NCBI RefSeq assembly: GCF_001767295.1
Contig: NZ_CP014944.1
Span: forward strand, 3,472,001-3,536,000
Length of the DNA: 64,000 nucleotides
Reading direction: 5' to 3'
DNA from: Colwellia sp. PAMC 20917
GTDB taxonomy: Bacteria > Pseudomonadota > Gammaproteobacteria > Enterobacterales > Alteromonadaceae
Within the stretch, counting starts at the first letter, position 1, and each line of letters opens with the position of its first letter. The notes below the pieces were generated by a model, which worked only from the letters and a program-made list of their open reading frames with translations, was not told the origin of the DNA and did not search any database. The translations under genes and the position numbers were made by a program. Of the stretch, positions 16,749-26,600 are shown in pieces.

Positions 16749-17764
16749 GAGGCAACTCCGTCCGTTAATTGTTGCTCTAAAGTTTGACCTGATGAGAAGT
16801 GCAATACTCGAGCGCCGGCTTTCAGTAATAAGTCTTTTTTCAATTGAACTCGTTCATTGGCTTGTTGATGATAATTTTCAGTTGCCTTTTCATCACCAAT
16901 CAATAATTGCTGTCGTGAGTTTCCATCGGTCACCGTAACGTTCATTTTATGTTTACTATTAGGTAAGTCGTGCTCAAGCGGATCACTTATCAAACAGACA
17001 ACTAGTTCACAATGACGGCTGATATGGGATAAGTGGCGGATAGTTTCTTGGCTAATATAATTACCATCGGTGATTAAATAAACCAAACTTCCTGGGCGAG
17101 CAAGTTGTCTTAGTCGTGCACAATTCTCTTCAAAAGCAGCATTGGCAGAATCATGCTGCTGCTCAATAGACAAATGTTCTAGGTGTTTTTGCTGTTCGAT
17201 AGATAACGTATGCTGATGAGTTTCTACTAAACTGTGTAAATAATGAAGCACACCTTGTTTGCGACTGCGCGGTTTTAATTCACTATGTTTATGCTGATTA
17301 AAAACAATACCGCCGACTCTATCGCCTCGGCCTTTAGCATGCCAAGTCACTAATGCCGCTAAATGTGCAGCTTGTACTGATTTAAATAAAAACTGACTAC
17401 CAAACAACATTGAATTACTGAGGTCGGTTACTACGAGTACAGGACGTTCAACTTCTTCACGAAAAATTTTAGTATGGGTTTTACCTGTTCGTGCTGTTAC
17501 TCGCCAGTCGATGGCACGTATATCATCACCATTTTGATAATGACGTACTTCGTCAAATTCCATACCTCGCCCTTTACTACGAGATAAGTAATTACCTGAC
17601 ATTTGACCATGCTGACTTTTACGCGCAGCGAGATCAATGAGTTTAGTTTTGTTTTGGTATTGAATTAATTCATCGATTGATAATTCAATACCATTACTTA
17701 AAACACTACTAAGCAGATTTGCAACGTCTTGCTGGTTTTGTTCTTTTTTTTGATTAAGCCACAT
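16736..17764 (-). CDS. DUF58 vWA-like protein
   Basis: A 342-residue soluble protein with the DUF58 signature GRGMEFDEVRHYQNGDDIRA followed by IDWRVTART (about residues 65-93). A vWA-like fold follows (VVTDLSNSMLFG near residue 113; a MIDAS-like DLSNS). DUF58 proteins are the standard partner next to MoxR ATPases. It lies 59 bp downstream of moxR on the same strand. It probably links the ATPase to the membrane vWA proteins. Confidence 0.88.
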   Translation of the reverse strand: MWLNQKKEQNQQDVANLLSSVLSNGIELSIDELIQYQNKTKLIDLAARKSQHGQMSGNYLSRSKGRGMEFDEVRHYQNGDDIRAIDWRVTARTGKTHTKIFREEVERPVLVVTDLSNSMLFGSQFLFKSVQAAHLAALVTWHAKGRGDRVGGIVFNQHKHSELKPRSRKQGVLHYLHSLVETHQHTLSIEQQKHLEHLSIEQQHDSANAAFEENCARLRQLARPGSLVYLITDGNYISQETIRHLSHISRHCELVVCLISDPLEHDLPNSKHKMNVTVTDGNSRQQLLIGDEKATENYHQQANERVQLKKDLLLKAGARVLHFSSGQTLEQQLTDGVASWKR

Positions 17765-17823
17765 AAATTTACTTACAAGATTGATCGTTCATTATTTGAT
17801 GTTGTTAAAGCAATTAATGCTAT

Positions 17824-18789
17824 TTAAGCAACAGCGACTAAGCTTAGTAAGTGATCAAGAAGTTGATTACTGTTAATACCTTCAGCTTCAGCTTGGTAAG
17901 TCAGCAAAATGCGGTGACGTAATACATTATGGAATACGGCTTGTACATCTTCAGGGCTAACAAAATCACGGTTATGTAACCAAGCTCTAGCACGTGAACA
18001 TCGGTCAAGTGCAATGGTTGCTCGGGGACTTGCGCCATAAGCGAGCCATTTTTTTAATTGGTCGTCATATTTTTCTGGAGTACGCGTCGCCATAATTAAA
18101 TCAACAATATAATTTTCAATGGCCGGTGCCATATGAATTTCCATCACTTGGTCGCGAGCAGCAAAAATATCACTTTGCGATATTTCTTTTACCGGTTTTT
18201 TACTTTCTTTTCCATGTTGAAGTGCTTCGCCGCGGTTGAGCTTTAAAATAGCTAATTCACTTACAGCATCAGGATAATCAATTTCAATGTGCATTAAAAA
18301 GCGATCCAATTGTGCTTCAGGAAGAGGGTAAGTACCTTCTTGTTCAATAGGATTCTGTGTTGCCATCACTAAGAATAAGTCAGGAAGAGGATAAGTATTG
18401 CGTCCAACCGTAATTTGTCCCTCTGCCATCGCCTCTAATAAAGCGGATTGTACTTTTGCTGGCGCGCGGTTGATTTCATCAGCGAGTACTAAATTTCTAA
18501 AAAGAGGACCTGGCTGAAAAACAAAAGTACCATCTTCAGGGCGATAAATATCGGTGCCAGTTAAATCAGCAGGTAATAAATCAGGGGTAAATTGCACGCG
18601 GTGAAAATCAGCTTCAATACCTTCAGCTAATGCATTTACGGCACGAGTTTTTGCTAAGCCAGGAGGACCTTCTACAATTAGGTGACCATTGGCAAGCAAT
18701 GCAATAAGTAAATTTTCAACAAGGGCGTGTTGACCTATAATTTGTTGAGATAAGTATTCTTTTAAAGATGAAAAATGTTCAATTGCCAT
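17824..18789 (-). CDS. MoxR-family AAA+ ATPase
   Basis: A 321-residue AAA+ protein: Walker A EGPPGLAKTRAV, Walker B LVLADEINRAPAKVQSALL, and sensor regions MATQNPIEQEGTYPLPEAQL and GASPRATIAL. This is the MoxR lineage, chaperone-like ATPases that work with vWA proteins. I chose the ATG at 18789; a GTG four codons upstream is possible. It heads a six-to-eight-gene operon (DUF58, DUF4381, batA, batB/C, batD, then the ECF pair). It is divergent from fadIJ. Confidence 0.92.
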   Translation of the reverse strand: MAIEHFSSLKEYLSQQIIGQHALVENLLIALLANGHLIVEGPPGLAKTRAVNALAEGIEADFHRVQFTPDLLPADLTGTDIYRPEDGTFVFQPGPLFRNLVLADEINRAPAKVQSALLEAMAEGQITVGRNTYPLPDLFLVMATQNPIEQEGTYPLPEAQLDRFLMHIEIDYPDAVSELAILKLNRGEALQHGKESKKPVKEISQSDIFAARDQVMEIHMAPAIENYIVDLIMATRTPEKYDDQLKKWLAYGASPRATIALDRCSRARAWLHNRDFVSPEDVQAVFHNVLRHRILLTYQAEAEGINSNQLLDHLLSLVAVA

Positions 18790-18933
18790 GCTAACTACCA
18801 CTTACTTGTTTTTATTGTTAAACCTATGGGTATATATATAAGGTTCAGGTACCATAAAACAAGGATTTTTTACAATTTGACATGATTTTTAACAATTTAT
18901 TTTCGAATGAATAGCTCACATTTTAGCTGGGAG

Positions 18934-18961
18934 TTGTATTTATTTCATTTGAGGTTAGAAT
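18934..18961 (+). promoter_or_regulatory. Candidate promoter of fadIJ
   Basis: TTGTAT, a 16-bp spacer, then TAGAAT. The predicted start site (near 18968) places the FadR-like box over about +7 to +23. Confidence 0.5.
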
Positions 18962-18973
18962 AAAGCAATCAAC

Positions 18974-18990
18974 AAGTGGTCAGACCTCTT
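18974..18990. promoter_or_regulatory. FadR-type operator upstream of fadIJ
   Basis: AAGTGGTCAGACCTCTT has the palindromic core GGTC-A-GACC of the known FadR consensus (TGGTCNGACC with A/T-rich flanks). It is 46 bp before the fadI ATG and just downstream of the candidate promoter, a repressing position. Long-chain acyl-CoA would relieve FadR. The fadR gene is not in this window. Confidence 0.75.
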
Positions 18991-19035
18991 GGTTTGAAGA
19001 CGATAAAATTAGATATTACGATAGAAGGGTAAAAC

Positions 19036-20343
19036 ATGACAAAAATGAATTTAACGACTCGAAACGGAGAACGCATCGCTGTAGTGGCTGGGTTGCGAAC
19101 ACCTTTTGCAAAACAAGCCACTGCTTTTCATGGTGTACCAGCAGTAGATTTAGGAAAAATTGTCGTTAATGAATTGCTAAAAAAGCATGATATTGACCCT
19201 ACTATTATTGACCAATTAGTTTTTGGCCAAGTGGTACAAATGCCTGAAGCGCCAAACATTGCCCGCGAAATTGTTTTGGGTACCGGCATGAATGTAAATA
19301 CCGACGCCTATAGTGTCTCAAGAGCTTGTGCAACAAGCTTTCAATCAACGGTTAATGTAACAGAAGCTATTATGGCCGGTTATGTTGATGTCGGTATTGC
19401 TGGTGGTGCTGATTCTTCATCAGTTGCGCCTATTGGTGTGTCAAAAAAGTTTGCTCGTATCTTACTTGATTTAAGTAAAGCGAGAAGCTTGGGGCAAAAA
19501 ATATCACTTATTCGTCAGTTGGGCCTAAAAGATATTATGCCTGTTCCACCAGCTGTTGCTGAATACTCTACGGGTATATCGATGGGGCAGACTGCAGAGC
19601 AGATGGCAAAAACCCATAATATCTCTCGTGAAGCTCAAGATGAGTTAGCGCACCGTTCGCATACTTTAGCCACAAAAAGTTGGCAAGAAGGTAAGTTAGC
19701 CGGTGAGGTGATGACCGCTTACAGTGAACCTTATAAAAGTTTTATTGAAAAAGATAACTGTATTCGTGAGAACTCAGAACTTGCCAGTTATAAAAAATTA
19801 CGTCCTTGTTTTGATAGAAAACACGGCACAGTGACTGCAGCAACAAGTACACCATTAACAGATGGTGCCTCTGCCATTATTTTAATGCGTGAAGGGCGTG
19901 CAAAAGAATTAGGTTATAAACCGCTTGGTTATATCAAAAGTTATGCTTTTGCTGCCATTGATGTTTGGCAAGATATGCTTATGGGGCCAAGTTATGCGAC
20001 GCCATTAGCACTTAAGCGTGCAGGTATGGAATTAAAAGATTTAGATTTAATTGAAATGCATGAAGCCTTTGCAGCACAAGCACTTGCTAATATGAAAATG
20101 TTTGCCAGTACAAAATTTGCCCGTGAGCAATTAGGTCAAGATAAAGCGATTGGCGATATTGATATGGCTAAATTTAACGTGATGGGTGGGTCGTTAGCTT
20201 ATGGTCATCCTTTTGCAGCAACAGGTACTCGTTTAATCGTACAAACCCTTAATGAGTTAAATCGTCGAGGTGGAGGTACGGGGTTAACTACCGCATGTGC
20301 CGCTGGTGGTTTAGGCGCTGCAATGATAGTGGAGACTGACTAA
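19036..20343 (+). CDS. fadI: Acetyl-CoA acyltransferase FadI (beta-oxidation thiolase)
   Basis: A 435-residue thiolase with the acyl-accepting Cys98 in [13 protein letters not shown], the active-site His in [16 protein letters not shown] and the second Cys in [10 protein letters not shown] near the C-terminus. Length and sequence fit FadI rather than the 390-residue FadA. It cleaves 3-ketoacyl-CoA to acetyl-CoA in the fatty acid oxidation complex with FadJ. Its stop codon overlaps the FadJ start (TAATG). A ribosome-binding site GAAGGG precedes the ATG. Confidence 0.95.
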   Translation: MTKMNLTTRNGERIAVVAGLRTPFAKQATAFHGVPAVDLGKIVVNELLKKHDIDPTIIDQLVFGQVVQMPEAPNIAREIVLGTGMNVNTDAYSVSRACATSFQSTVNVTEAIMAGYVDVGIAGGADSSSVAPIGVSKKFARILLDLSKARSLGQKISLIRQLGLKDIMPVPPAVAEYSTGISMGQTAEQMAKTHNISREAQDELAHRSHTLATKSWQEGKLAGEVMTAYSEPYKSFIEKDNCIRENSELASYKKLRPCFDRKHGTVTAATSTPLTDGASAIILMREGRAKELGYKPLGYIKSYAFAAIDVWQDMLMGPSYATPLALKRAGMELKDLDLIEMHEAFAAQALANMKMFASTKFAREQLGQDKAIGDIDMAKFNVMGGSLAYGHPFAATGTRLIVQTLNELNRRGGGTGLTTACAAGGLGAAMIVETD

Positions 20344-22544
20344 TGACTGCACCTAATAACACTCAAGTAAACGATGAAGCGCTTAAACAAGAGAGTAACA
20401 ATATGAGTACGTTTACATTAATTCGCCAAGACAATGGTATTGCTCATTTAGTGATGGACGTGATTGGCGAATCCATGAATACCTTAAAAGCTGAGTTTTC
20501 TGAAGAAATTGATACGGTATTAAAAGAAATACGTAATGACAATACGATTAAAGGTGTTGTCTTAATCAGTGGCAAAAAAGATTCTTTTGTTGCTGGCGCA
20601 GATATTAATATGCTGGCGAGCTGTCAAAGTGCGAGTGAAGCAACGGCTCTTTCTCGCAATGGGCAAATGATATTTGATCAAATTGAAAACCTCTCAATTC
20701 CTGTTGTTGCTGCTATTAATGGTGCTTGCCTAGGCGGCGGACTTGAACTTGCTATGGCGTGTCATGCTCGTATTTGTAGTGATAATGGCAAAACAGCCTT
20801 GGGTTTACCTGAAGTACAGTTAGGCTTATTACCGGGGAGCGGTGGTACGCAGCGTTTACCAAAATTGGTTGGTATTCAAAAAGCATTAGATATGATGCTA
20901 ACAGGAAAACAATTACGCGCGAAACAAGCCTTGAAGATGGGCTTGGTTGTTGATGTTGTGCCAAACAGTATTTTAATTTCTGCTGCTGAAAACTTAGTGC
21001 TAGCGGCGCAAGGTAAAGCGAGTAAGATTAAAAAGAGTCAACGCAAAATCAGTGTTTTAGATAAGGCACTTGAAGGTAATGCGGTTGGCCGTAAAATAAT
21101 TTTCAATCAGGCGACTAAATCTGTATTAGCTAAAACCAAAGGCAATTATCCTTCGCCCCTCAAAATTATTGACAGTGTACGCAGTGGTATCGAAAAATCA
21201 TCGGTCAGTGGTTACCAAACTGAAGCCGATCATTTTGGTGAACTCGTTATGTCACCAGAATCAGCTCAATTAAGACAAATATTTTTTGCTACTACCGACA
21301 TGAAAAAAGAGCAGGGCATCGAAGGCGTTAATGCTAAGCCGATTAGCCAAATTGGCGTTTTAGGTGGTGGCTTAATGGGCGGTGGTATTGCTTTTGTTAG
21401 TGCAACTAAAGCGAATGTTGATGTACGTATTAAAGATATTGCGCCGCAAGGTATCAGCCATGCGATGAAATATGGTTATGACATACTCAACAAAAAAGTT
21501 AAACGTCGCTTTATGTTGAAAAGTGAAATGCAAAAGCAATTGGCTAAAATTACGGGTTGTGTTGATTATAGCGGTTTTAAAAACGTTGATATGGTTATAG
21601 AAGCTGTTTTTGAAGACTTGTCATTAAAGCAAAAAATGGTTGATGACATGGAAAGTATTTGTGCTGAAGACACTATTTTTGCGAGTAATACCTCAAGTTT
21701 ACCTATCGGACAAATAGCAGCAAAGGCTTTACGCCCTGAAAATGTCATTGGACTGCATTATTTTTCTCCGGTAGATAAAATGCCGTTAGCTGAAATTATT
21801 GCACATTCAAAAACCTCTGATCAAACTATTTCAACGACAGTTGCTTTTGCTAAAAAACAAGGTAAAACGCCGATAGTTGTTAAAGACAAAGCGGGTTTCT
21901 ATGTTAATCGTATATTAGCGCCTTACATGAATGAAGCCGCCTTATTATTACTCGAAGGCGAATCGATTGGTAAGTTAGATAAAGCACTGGTTAAGTTTGG
22001 CTTCCCTGTTGGACCGATACAATTACTAGATGAAGTGGGTATTGATATAGGCGCTAAAATTGGTCCTATTTTACAAGCTGAATTAGGCGAGCGATTTGCT
22101 GCACCAGAAGCATTTAATAAACTTATTGCCAATAAACGTTTAGGTAAAAAAGTGCAGAAAGGCTTTTACCTCTATAAAGATAAAAATGGCAAAAAAGTCA
22201 CCAAAAAACTTGTTGATGAATCTGTCTATCCATTATTAAATATCATCATTAAAGATCAAAAAACAAATGATGAACTTGTCCAGCGCTGTGTTTTTATGAT
22301 GTTGAATGAAGCTGCTAGGTGTTTAGATGAAGGTATTATTCGTAATGCTAGAGACGGTGATATCGGCGCTATCTTCGGTATCGGATTTCCACCATTTTTA
22401 GGTGGACCATTCCATTATATCGATATGTTAGGTGCAGAAGTAATTGTTAATAAGTTGAACCTGTGGAGTAGTGAACTAGGCGAACGCTTCAAGCCTTGTC
22501 AGGCATTAATTACCATGGCTGAAACCGGTAATAAATATTATTAG
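20343..22544 (+). CDS. fadJ: Fatty acid oxidation complex alpha subunit FadJ
   Basis: A 733-residue fusion of enoyl-CoA hydratase/isomerase (about residues 20-210; VAGADINML, GACLGGGLELAMACHARI, GLPEVQLGLLPGSGGTQRLP) with 3-hydroxyacyl-CoA dehydrogenase (about residues 335-730). The NAD-binding loop is IGVLGGGLMGGGIAF, and the catalytic stretch is GLHYFSPVDKMPL. It forms the complex with FadI. The ATG at 20343 overlaps the fadI stop and has GGAG upstream. An in-frame ATG at 20403 is where similarity to relatives begins, so the first 20 residues are uncertain. Confidence 0.95.
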   Translation: MTAPNNTQVNDEALKQESNNMSTFTLIRQDNGIAHLVMDVIGESMNTLKAEFSEEIDTVLKEIRNDNTIKGVVLISGKKDSFVAGADINMLASCQSASEATALSRNGQMIFDQIENLSIPVVAAINGACLGGGLELAMACHARICSDNGKTALGLPEVQLGLLPGSGGTQRLPKLVGIQKALDMMLTGKQLRAKQALKMGLVVDVVPNSILISAAENLVLAAQGKASKIKKSQRKISVLDKALEGNAVGRKIIFNQATKSVLAKTKGNYPSPLKIIDSVRSGIEKSSVSGYQTEADHFGELVMSPESAQLRQIFFATTDMKKEQGIEGVNAKPISQIGVLGGGLMGGGIAFVSATKANVDVRIKDIAPQGISHAMKYGYDILNKKVKRRFMLKSEMQKQLAKITGCVDYSGFKNVDMVIEAVFEDLSLKQKMVDDMESICAEDTIFASNTSSLPIGQIAAKALRPENVIGLHYFSPVDKMPLAEIIAHSKTSDQTISTTVAFAKKQGKTPIVVKDKAGFYVNRILAPYMNEAALLLLEGESIGKLDKALVKFGFPVGPIQLLDEVGIDIGAKIGPILQAELGERFAAPEAFNKLIANKRLGKKVQKGFYLYKDKNGKKVTKKLVDESVYPLLNIIIKDQKTNDELVQRCVFMMLNEAARCLDEGIIRNARDGDIGAIFGIGFPPFLGGPFHYIDMLGAEVIVNKLNLWSSELGERFKPCQALITMAETGNKYY

Positions 22545-22583
22545 TAACAGGCAATGTTATGCCACCTCGGTGGCAATTTAACG

Positions 22584-22613
22584 AAAAAGAGGCAATTTAA
22601 TGCCTCTTTTTTT
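22584..22613 (+). terminator. Terminator of fadIJ
   Basis: Stem AAAGAGGCA / TGCCTCTTT with an ATTTAA-type loop and a T-run. Confidence 0.88.
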
Positions 22614-22717
22614 ATGCTTTTTACCCTTTAAAAATAAGTTGAATAAATACTCTAAATTAGTTATATTTTGCTTATAAAGTTTTAGCCATTCTTTTAGTCA
22701 GTTTAGCGGTAAATATT

Positions 22718-22918
22718 ATGTTGTTATTTTTAGCGGTTGTCAGTGTTGTTTGTTCGATGTTCTTTTACTGCCAGGCATTACGAAGTGGTTTAGGTTTGAA
22801 GCGTTGGGCATGTGCAGGATTAGTTTTTGGGCCTTTCATTTGGCCAATGTTCTGTATGAAGAAACGGATGAAAATGAATGAAATGTTTGGCTTCAACACA
22901 CTAATTTTAAAAGCTTAG
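22718..22918 (+). CDS. Small hydrophobic membrane protein, unknown
   Basis: A 66-residue product with two hydrophobic stretches (residues 2-19 and about 30-46) separated by GLGLKRW, with a basic cluster MKKRMKMNE after the second. I do not recognise a family. The hydrophobic profile with positively charged cytoplasmic ends looks like a genuine two-segment inner-membrane protein. The ribosome-binding site (GGTAA) is weak. A 10-bp inverted repeat overlaps its stop codon. It faces the small-peptide locus at 23.0-23.45 kb. Confidence 0.55.
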   Translation: MLLFLAVVSVVCSMFFYCQALRSGLGLKRWACAGLVFGPFIWPMFCMKKRMKMNEMFGFNTLILKA

Positions 22919-22930
22919 ACGCTTTTAAAA
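22905..22930. terminator. Inverted repeat over the stop codon of the small membrane protein
   Basis: TTTTAAAAGC-TTAGAC-GCTTTTAAAA, a perfect 10-bp stem with a 6-nt loop. It could end transcription from either side. There is no clean T-tract outside the stem. Confidence 0.5.
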
Positions 22931-23034
22931 GTAATTATTCTTTACCACTCTAGGTAAAATAAGACAGCTACATTCCTTGTAGCAAACAGTGCCTTTCTTC
23001 AAACTAACCATTGAAAATAGTGGTTCAATGATTA

Positions 23035-23136
23035 TTACTTCCACCACTTACTGGCTGGCATCTCTTTAATTTCAATGCTAGCAGCAATAGGGTTTGCTTT
23101 AGTTGTTACAAATAGAGCTTTAAATAAGTTGATCAT
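23035..23136 (-). CDS. Candidate 33-residue peptide following the repeat-peptide gene
   Basis: The ORF begins MINLFKALFVTTKANP and ends EMPASKWWK. The ATG lies 9 bp after the stop codon of the repeat-peptide gene, and the ribosome-binding site AGGAAATAAAT overlaps that stop (TAGGAAATAAATATG). Tight spacing and the site argue for translation as a second cistron. The N-terminal third is moderately hydrophobic, and the end is basic with a double Trp. I recognise no family and no processing enzyme nearby. It is too short for statistical coding support, so it is a candidate only. Confidence 0.42.
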   Translation of the reverse strand: MINLFKALFVTTKANPIAASIEIKEMPASKWWK

Positions 23137-23145
23137 ATTTATTTC

Positions 23146-23451
23146 CTATATACGAACTTCTGCTTTAGACTTTCCAATACGAACTTCTGCTTTAGACTTT
23201 CCAATACGAACTTCTGCTTTAGACTTTCCAATACGAACTTCTGCTTTAGACTTTCCAATACGAACTTCTGCTTTAGACTTTCCAATACGAACTTCTGCTT
23301 TAGACTTTCCAATACGAACTTCTGCTTTAGATTTTCCAATACGAACTTCTGCTTTAGATTTGCCAACTTCATTGAGTATTAATGAATTTGACTCAATAAT
23401 TGGTGTTGGTGATGCTGACATTGCTAGAGATAAAATAAGTGAGCTAATCAT
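23146..23451 (-). CDS. Repeat peptide: hydrophobic leader plus eight GKSKAEVRI units
   Basis: A 101-residue ORF. The N-terminal 29 residues (MISSLILSLAMSASPTPIIE, then SNSLILNEV) look like a short leader, though without a positive n-region. The remaining 72 residues are exactly eight copies of GKSKAEVRI. AAGGA lies 9 bp before the ATG and an in-frame stop lies directly upstream. Six DNA units are identical. The changes in the two N-terminal copies (AAG to AAA, GGA to GGC) are silent in this frame but alter residues in other open frames, which supports this frame as the coded one. Function unknown. A short frame with its own ribosome-binding site follows at once. Confidence 0.55.
   Translation of the reverse strand: MISSLILSLAMSASPTPIIESNSLILNEVGKSKAEVRIGKSKAEVRIGKSKAEVRIGKSKAEVRIGKSKAEVRIGKSKAEVRIGKSKAEVRIGKSKAEVRI
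23151..23366. repeat. Eight perfect or near-perfect 27-bp tandem repeats
   Basis: Units start at 23151, 23178, 23205, 23232, 23259, 23286, 23313 and 23340. The first six are identical. The seventh has one change and the eighth two. There are no spacers, so it is not a CRISPR. The unit length is a multiple of three, which keeps several frames open. Near-identity suggests recent expansion or ongoing homogenisation and possible copy-number variation. Confidence 0.95.
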
Positions 23452-23514
23452 TTAAAATTTCCTTAATTTATTATTATTAATTTCATAAATGATAAAGCAC
23501 GTACTGTGCCAAAA

Positions 23515-23543
23515 AGTAAAAGCCTTATTAAATAAGGCTTTTA
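23515..23543 (-). terminator. Terminator after the large sensor gene
   Basis: AAAAGCCTTATT / AATAAGGCTTTT stem with a very short loop. It lies between the sensor stop (23629) and the repeat-peptide start, so it separates the two transcription units on the minus strand. Confidence 0.75.
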
Positions 23544-23628
23544 GGATGGTTTTTATGGCGACACATGCGTGTCAATATTTTGTAAGCTGCAGAGAGGTTA
23601 CTTTAGTCTTCTAAGCTAAAATATGGCA

Positions 23629-26600
23629 TTAAAATGACGGTTTGCCAAAACTTGTCGATGCCTTGGTAATTTGATAAGAAAGTAGGTATTTTTGAAAGTC
23701 GCCTTCGGGTAATGGTTTACTGTATAAATAACCTTGTAGTTGCTCACAACGTAAACCAGAGAGGAATTTAAGCTGTTGATTGGTTTCTACACCCTCTGCG
23801 ACTACCTGCATACCTAAGTTATGTGCAATAGTTACTATAGTGGCAACCATATTACGACCTTGCTCTGACTCTTCAATATCATCCACAAAAGCTTTATCTA
23901 TTTTTAAGGTATTAAGCGGAAACTTCTTTAAATAAGCGAGCGATGAGTAGCCAGTACCAAAATCATCTAACGATAAGTGAATACCCATAGCTCGAATTTG
24001 CAACATAATATCAATGGCTTTTTGGGGTGAGTCCATTACCGTACCTTCCGTTATTTCTAATTCAAGGTACTTTGCGGGTAATTGGCTTTCTTTGAGAATG
24101 TCAGCGATCATGCCCACTAAGTTAGGTTGTGTAAATTGCACCGCAGATAAATTAACCGCAACACGACCTGTAAATAAGCCGGCATCAACCCACTTTTTTG
24201 TGGCAAAACATGACTTTCTTAAAACCACTTCGCCAATGTCAATTATTTGGCCTGTTTCTTCCGATATAGGGATAAAAGTTATTGGACTAATGATGCCTTT
24301 TTTAGGGGTTTCGAAACGCACTAACGCTTCCATACCAGCCACTTTACCGGTAGAAATTTCAATCTTAGGTTGATAGAATACGGAGAAAGAATCTTCTTTT
24401 AAACCATGGCGTATTAAGCTTTCTACTTGTAAACGCTTCACGGCAGCTTTGTTCATTGAGTCACTAAAGAACTGATACTTATTACCACCATTATTTTTAG
24501 CATGGTACATGGCCGTATCGGCATTTTTCAGTAGCTCTTGCGGGGATATGCCATCTTCAGGGTAAAGTACAATACCTAAGCTACTAAAAAGAACCACTTC
24601 TTGATTTCTCAGTTTCAGCGGCTGTGCAATGGTCGTTAGCACATCTTTAGCAATACTGGTGATCGTATGGATATCGTTGGTGTTTTCAATAATAATACTA
24701 AATTCGTCACCACCTAAGCGGTAAACCGTATCTTGCTTTCTGCCAACAGCTTGCATTCTTTTTGCTACCTGACATAAAAGCACGTCACCAACTTCGTGCC
24801 CCATAGAGTCATTAATCTTTTTAAAATTATCTAAATCAAAAACCAGTAGAGCATGAGGGGCTTTTTTATTAACTAGCAGAGTTTGATTAGCTTGAAAATA
24901 TGAACGATTAGGGAGGCCCGTTAAGGTATCACTATTGGCTAATTTACGCAGTTCGGCTTCGGTTTCTTTGCGTTTAGTTATATCAGAAAACACACCAACA
25001 AAGTGAGAAATACTCTTATTCTCATCAAGTATCACATCGATATTAAGGTCGGTTAAATACTCTTCGCCATTATCACGTTTACTTTCTATTTCATCGTGCC
25101 AACTGCCTTTGGTAATTAAGTGCTTTTTTACATCTTTGGTGAAACTTTTTGGATATTGGGCAAATTCTAAGGTTATACCAAGCATTTCTTTACGCGTTTT
25201 TTGTGTAATACGCTGGTAAGATTTATTGACATCAACAATATTAAAAGCACGATCGTATATAACAACCGCATCTGAAATATTTTCAATACACTTGGCAAAT
25301 AACTTTAAACGTTCATCAGCTTTTTTTATGCGGCTTATATCCTTTAAAGTACCTGTCATACGCGTTGGGGTGCCTTTTTCATCACGTTCAACTATTTTTC
25401 CGCGATCAAGTACCCATATCCATTTATCATCTTTATTTTTAACACGATAGGTCGCTTCAAAATGGTCGGTATCGTTATCGAAATGGTCGTTTATTGCATC
25501 ACGAACTCGCGCGATATCATGTTCGTTAATATTGGTTTTATCTGAGCCGACGTTACGTTTACCATCTTGTGGAAATTCTAAGATCCCCCAAATATTTGAG
25601 CGATATATCTTGCCAGTGATTATATTCCAATCCCACATTTCATCGCCACTTCCCCATAAGGAAAGTTTCAAACGCTCTTCACTTTTTTGAATTTGTAAGT
25701 GAAATAAACGCTTATGGCGTATTTGCTGAACCACATAACCAATCACTAAAAAGCAAAGCATGGTATAAATACTAATGGCGGTTTTTGATAACCACCAAGG
25801 AGCGAGAATATGGATGTTTAAGGTACTTTTTTGACTTGGAACAGTACCTAGTAAATCATAGACTTCAACTTCAAAGATATAATCACCGTGACTCAGGTTG
25901 GTATAGGTCGCTCGGTAGTTGTTTTTACCCGCATCAATCCAATTTTCTTCTAAATTTAATAAACGATATCGGTATCCTATTTGGTCAGGATATTTTGCAT
26001 TGGGCGAAATAAATTCAATGGTAAAGGGTGATTGTTCATGTTTTAAGGTTAAGTTGGATAACTGACTTAGCTGTCTACTTAGATAAAAATCACCCTCTTT
26101 TGAAGAGGCTTCTTGATCGTTTACTTTGATTTTTTTATTGGCGATTAATAAATTTGTTAATACTGGAATATTTAATACTTGTGTTATTTGTATAACTTTT
26201 TGTGGCTGAAATTTAAAAACCCCTTTTTGACTACCGAAAATAAACTCATTGTTGATGGTTTTTAAAGCAGAAAATTCTATGAAATCTTTACCTGAAAGGT
26301 GTAGGTCTTTACCAAAATTTTTAACTTCTTTTGTAAAAGGGTTAATTAAAGTAATAGCTCCATTTGTCGCAAACCACGCATTTTCTTTATTATCTAAAAG
26401 AATGGCTTCAATAGCATTGCTCAATAATTTGTGACTATTATTAAAATAAGTAGTCGTCTTTCTTTCCTTATCATAGAGCAAAATACCTTGCTGAGAGGTT
26501 AACCAAATCCATGAATCAGAGACTTTTATAGAAGTTACCCCTATTGTTGACAAATATTTAATGTCGTTAATTTTATGATAGTTAAAACTATTTTTATTAT

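Noticed and set aside
23035-23136. RiPP of the tryptophan-crosslink type because of the SKWWK end
   Set aside because: No radical-SAM or other modifying enzyme lies nearby. The resemblance is too slight to claim.
23139-23372. Second minus-strand frame through the repeats (LKQKFVLES units)
   Set aside because: Copies differ by non-synonymous changes in this frame and no ribosome-binding site is seen.
23075-23455. Plus-strand frame through the 27-bp repeats (IRTSALDFP units)
   Set aside because: No ribosome-binding site or leader. A base change in the eighth copy alters a residue here but is silent in the minus-strand frame.
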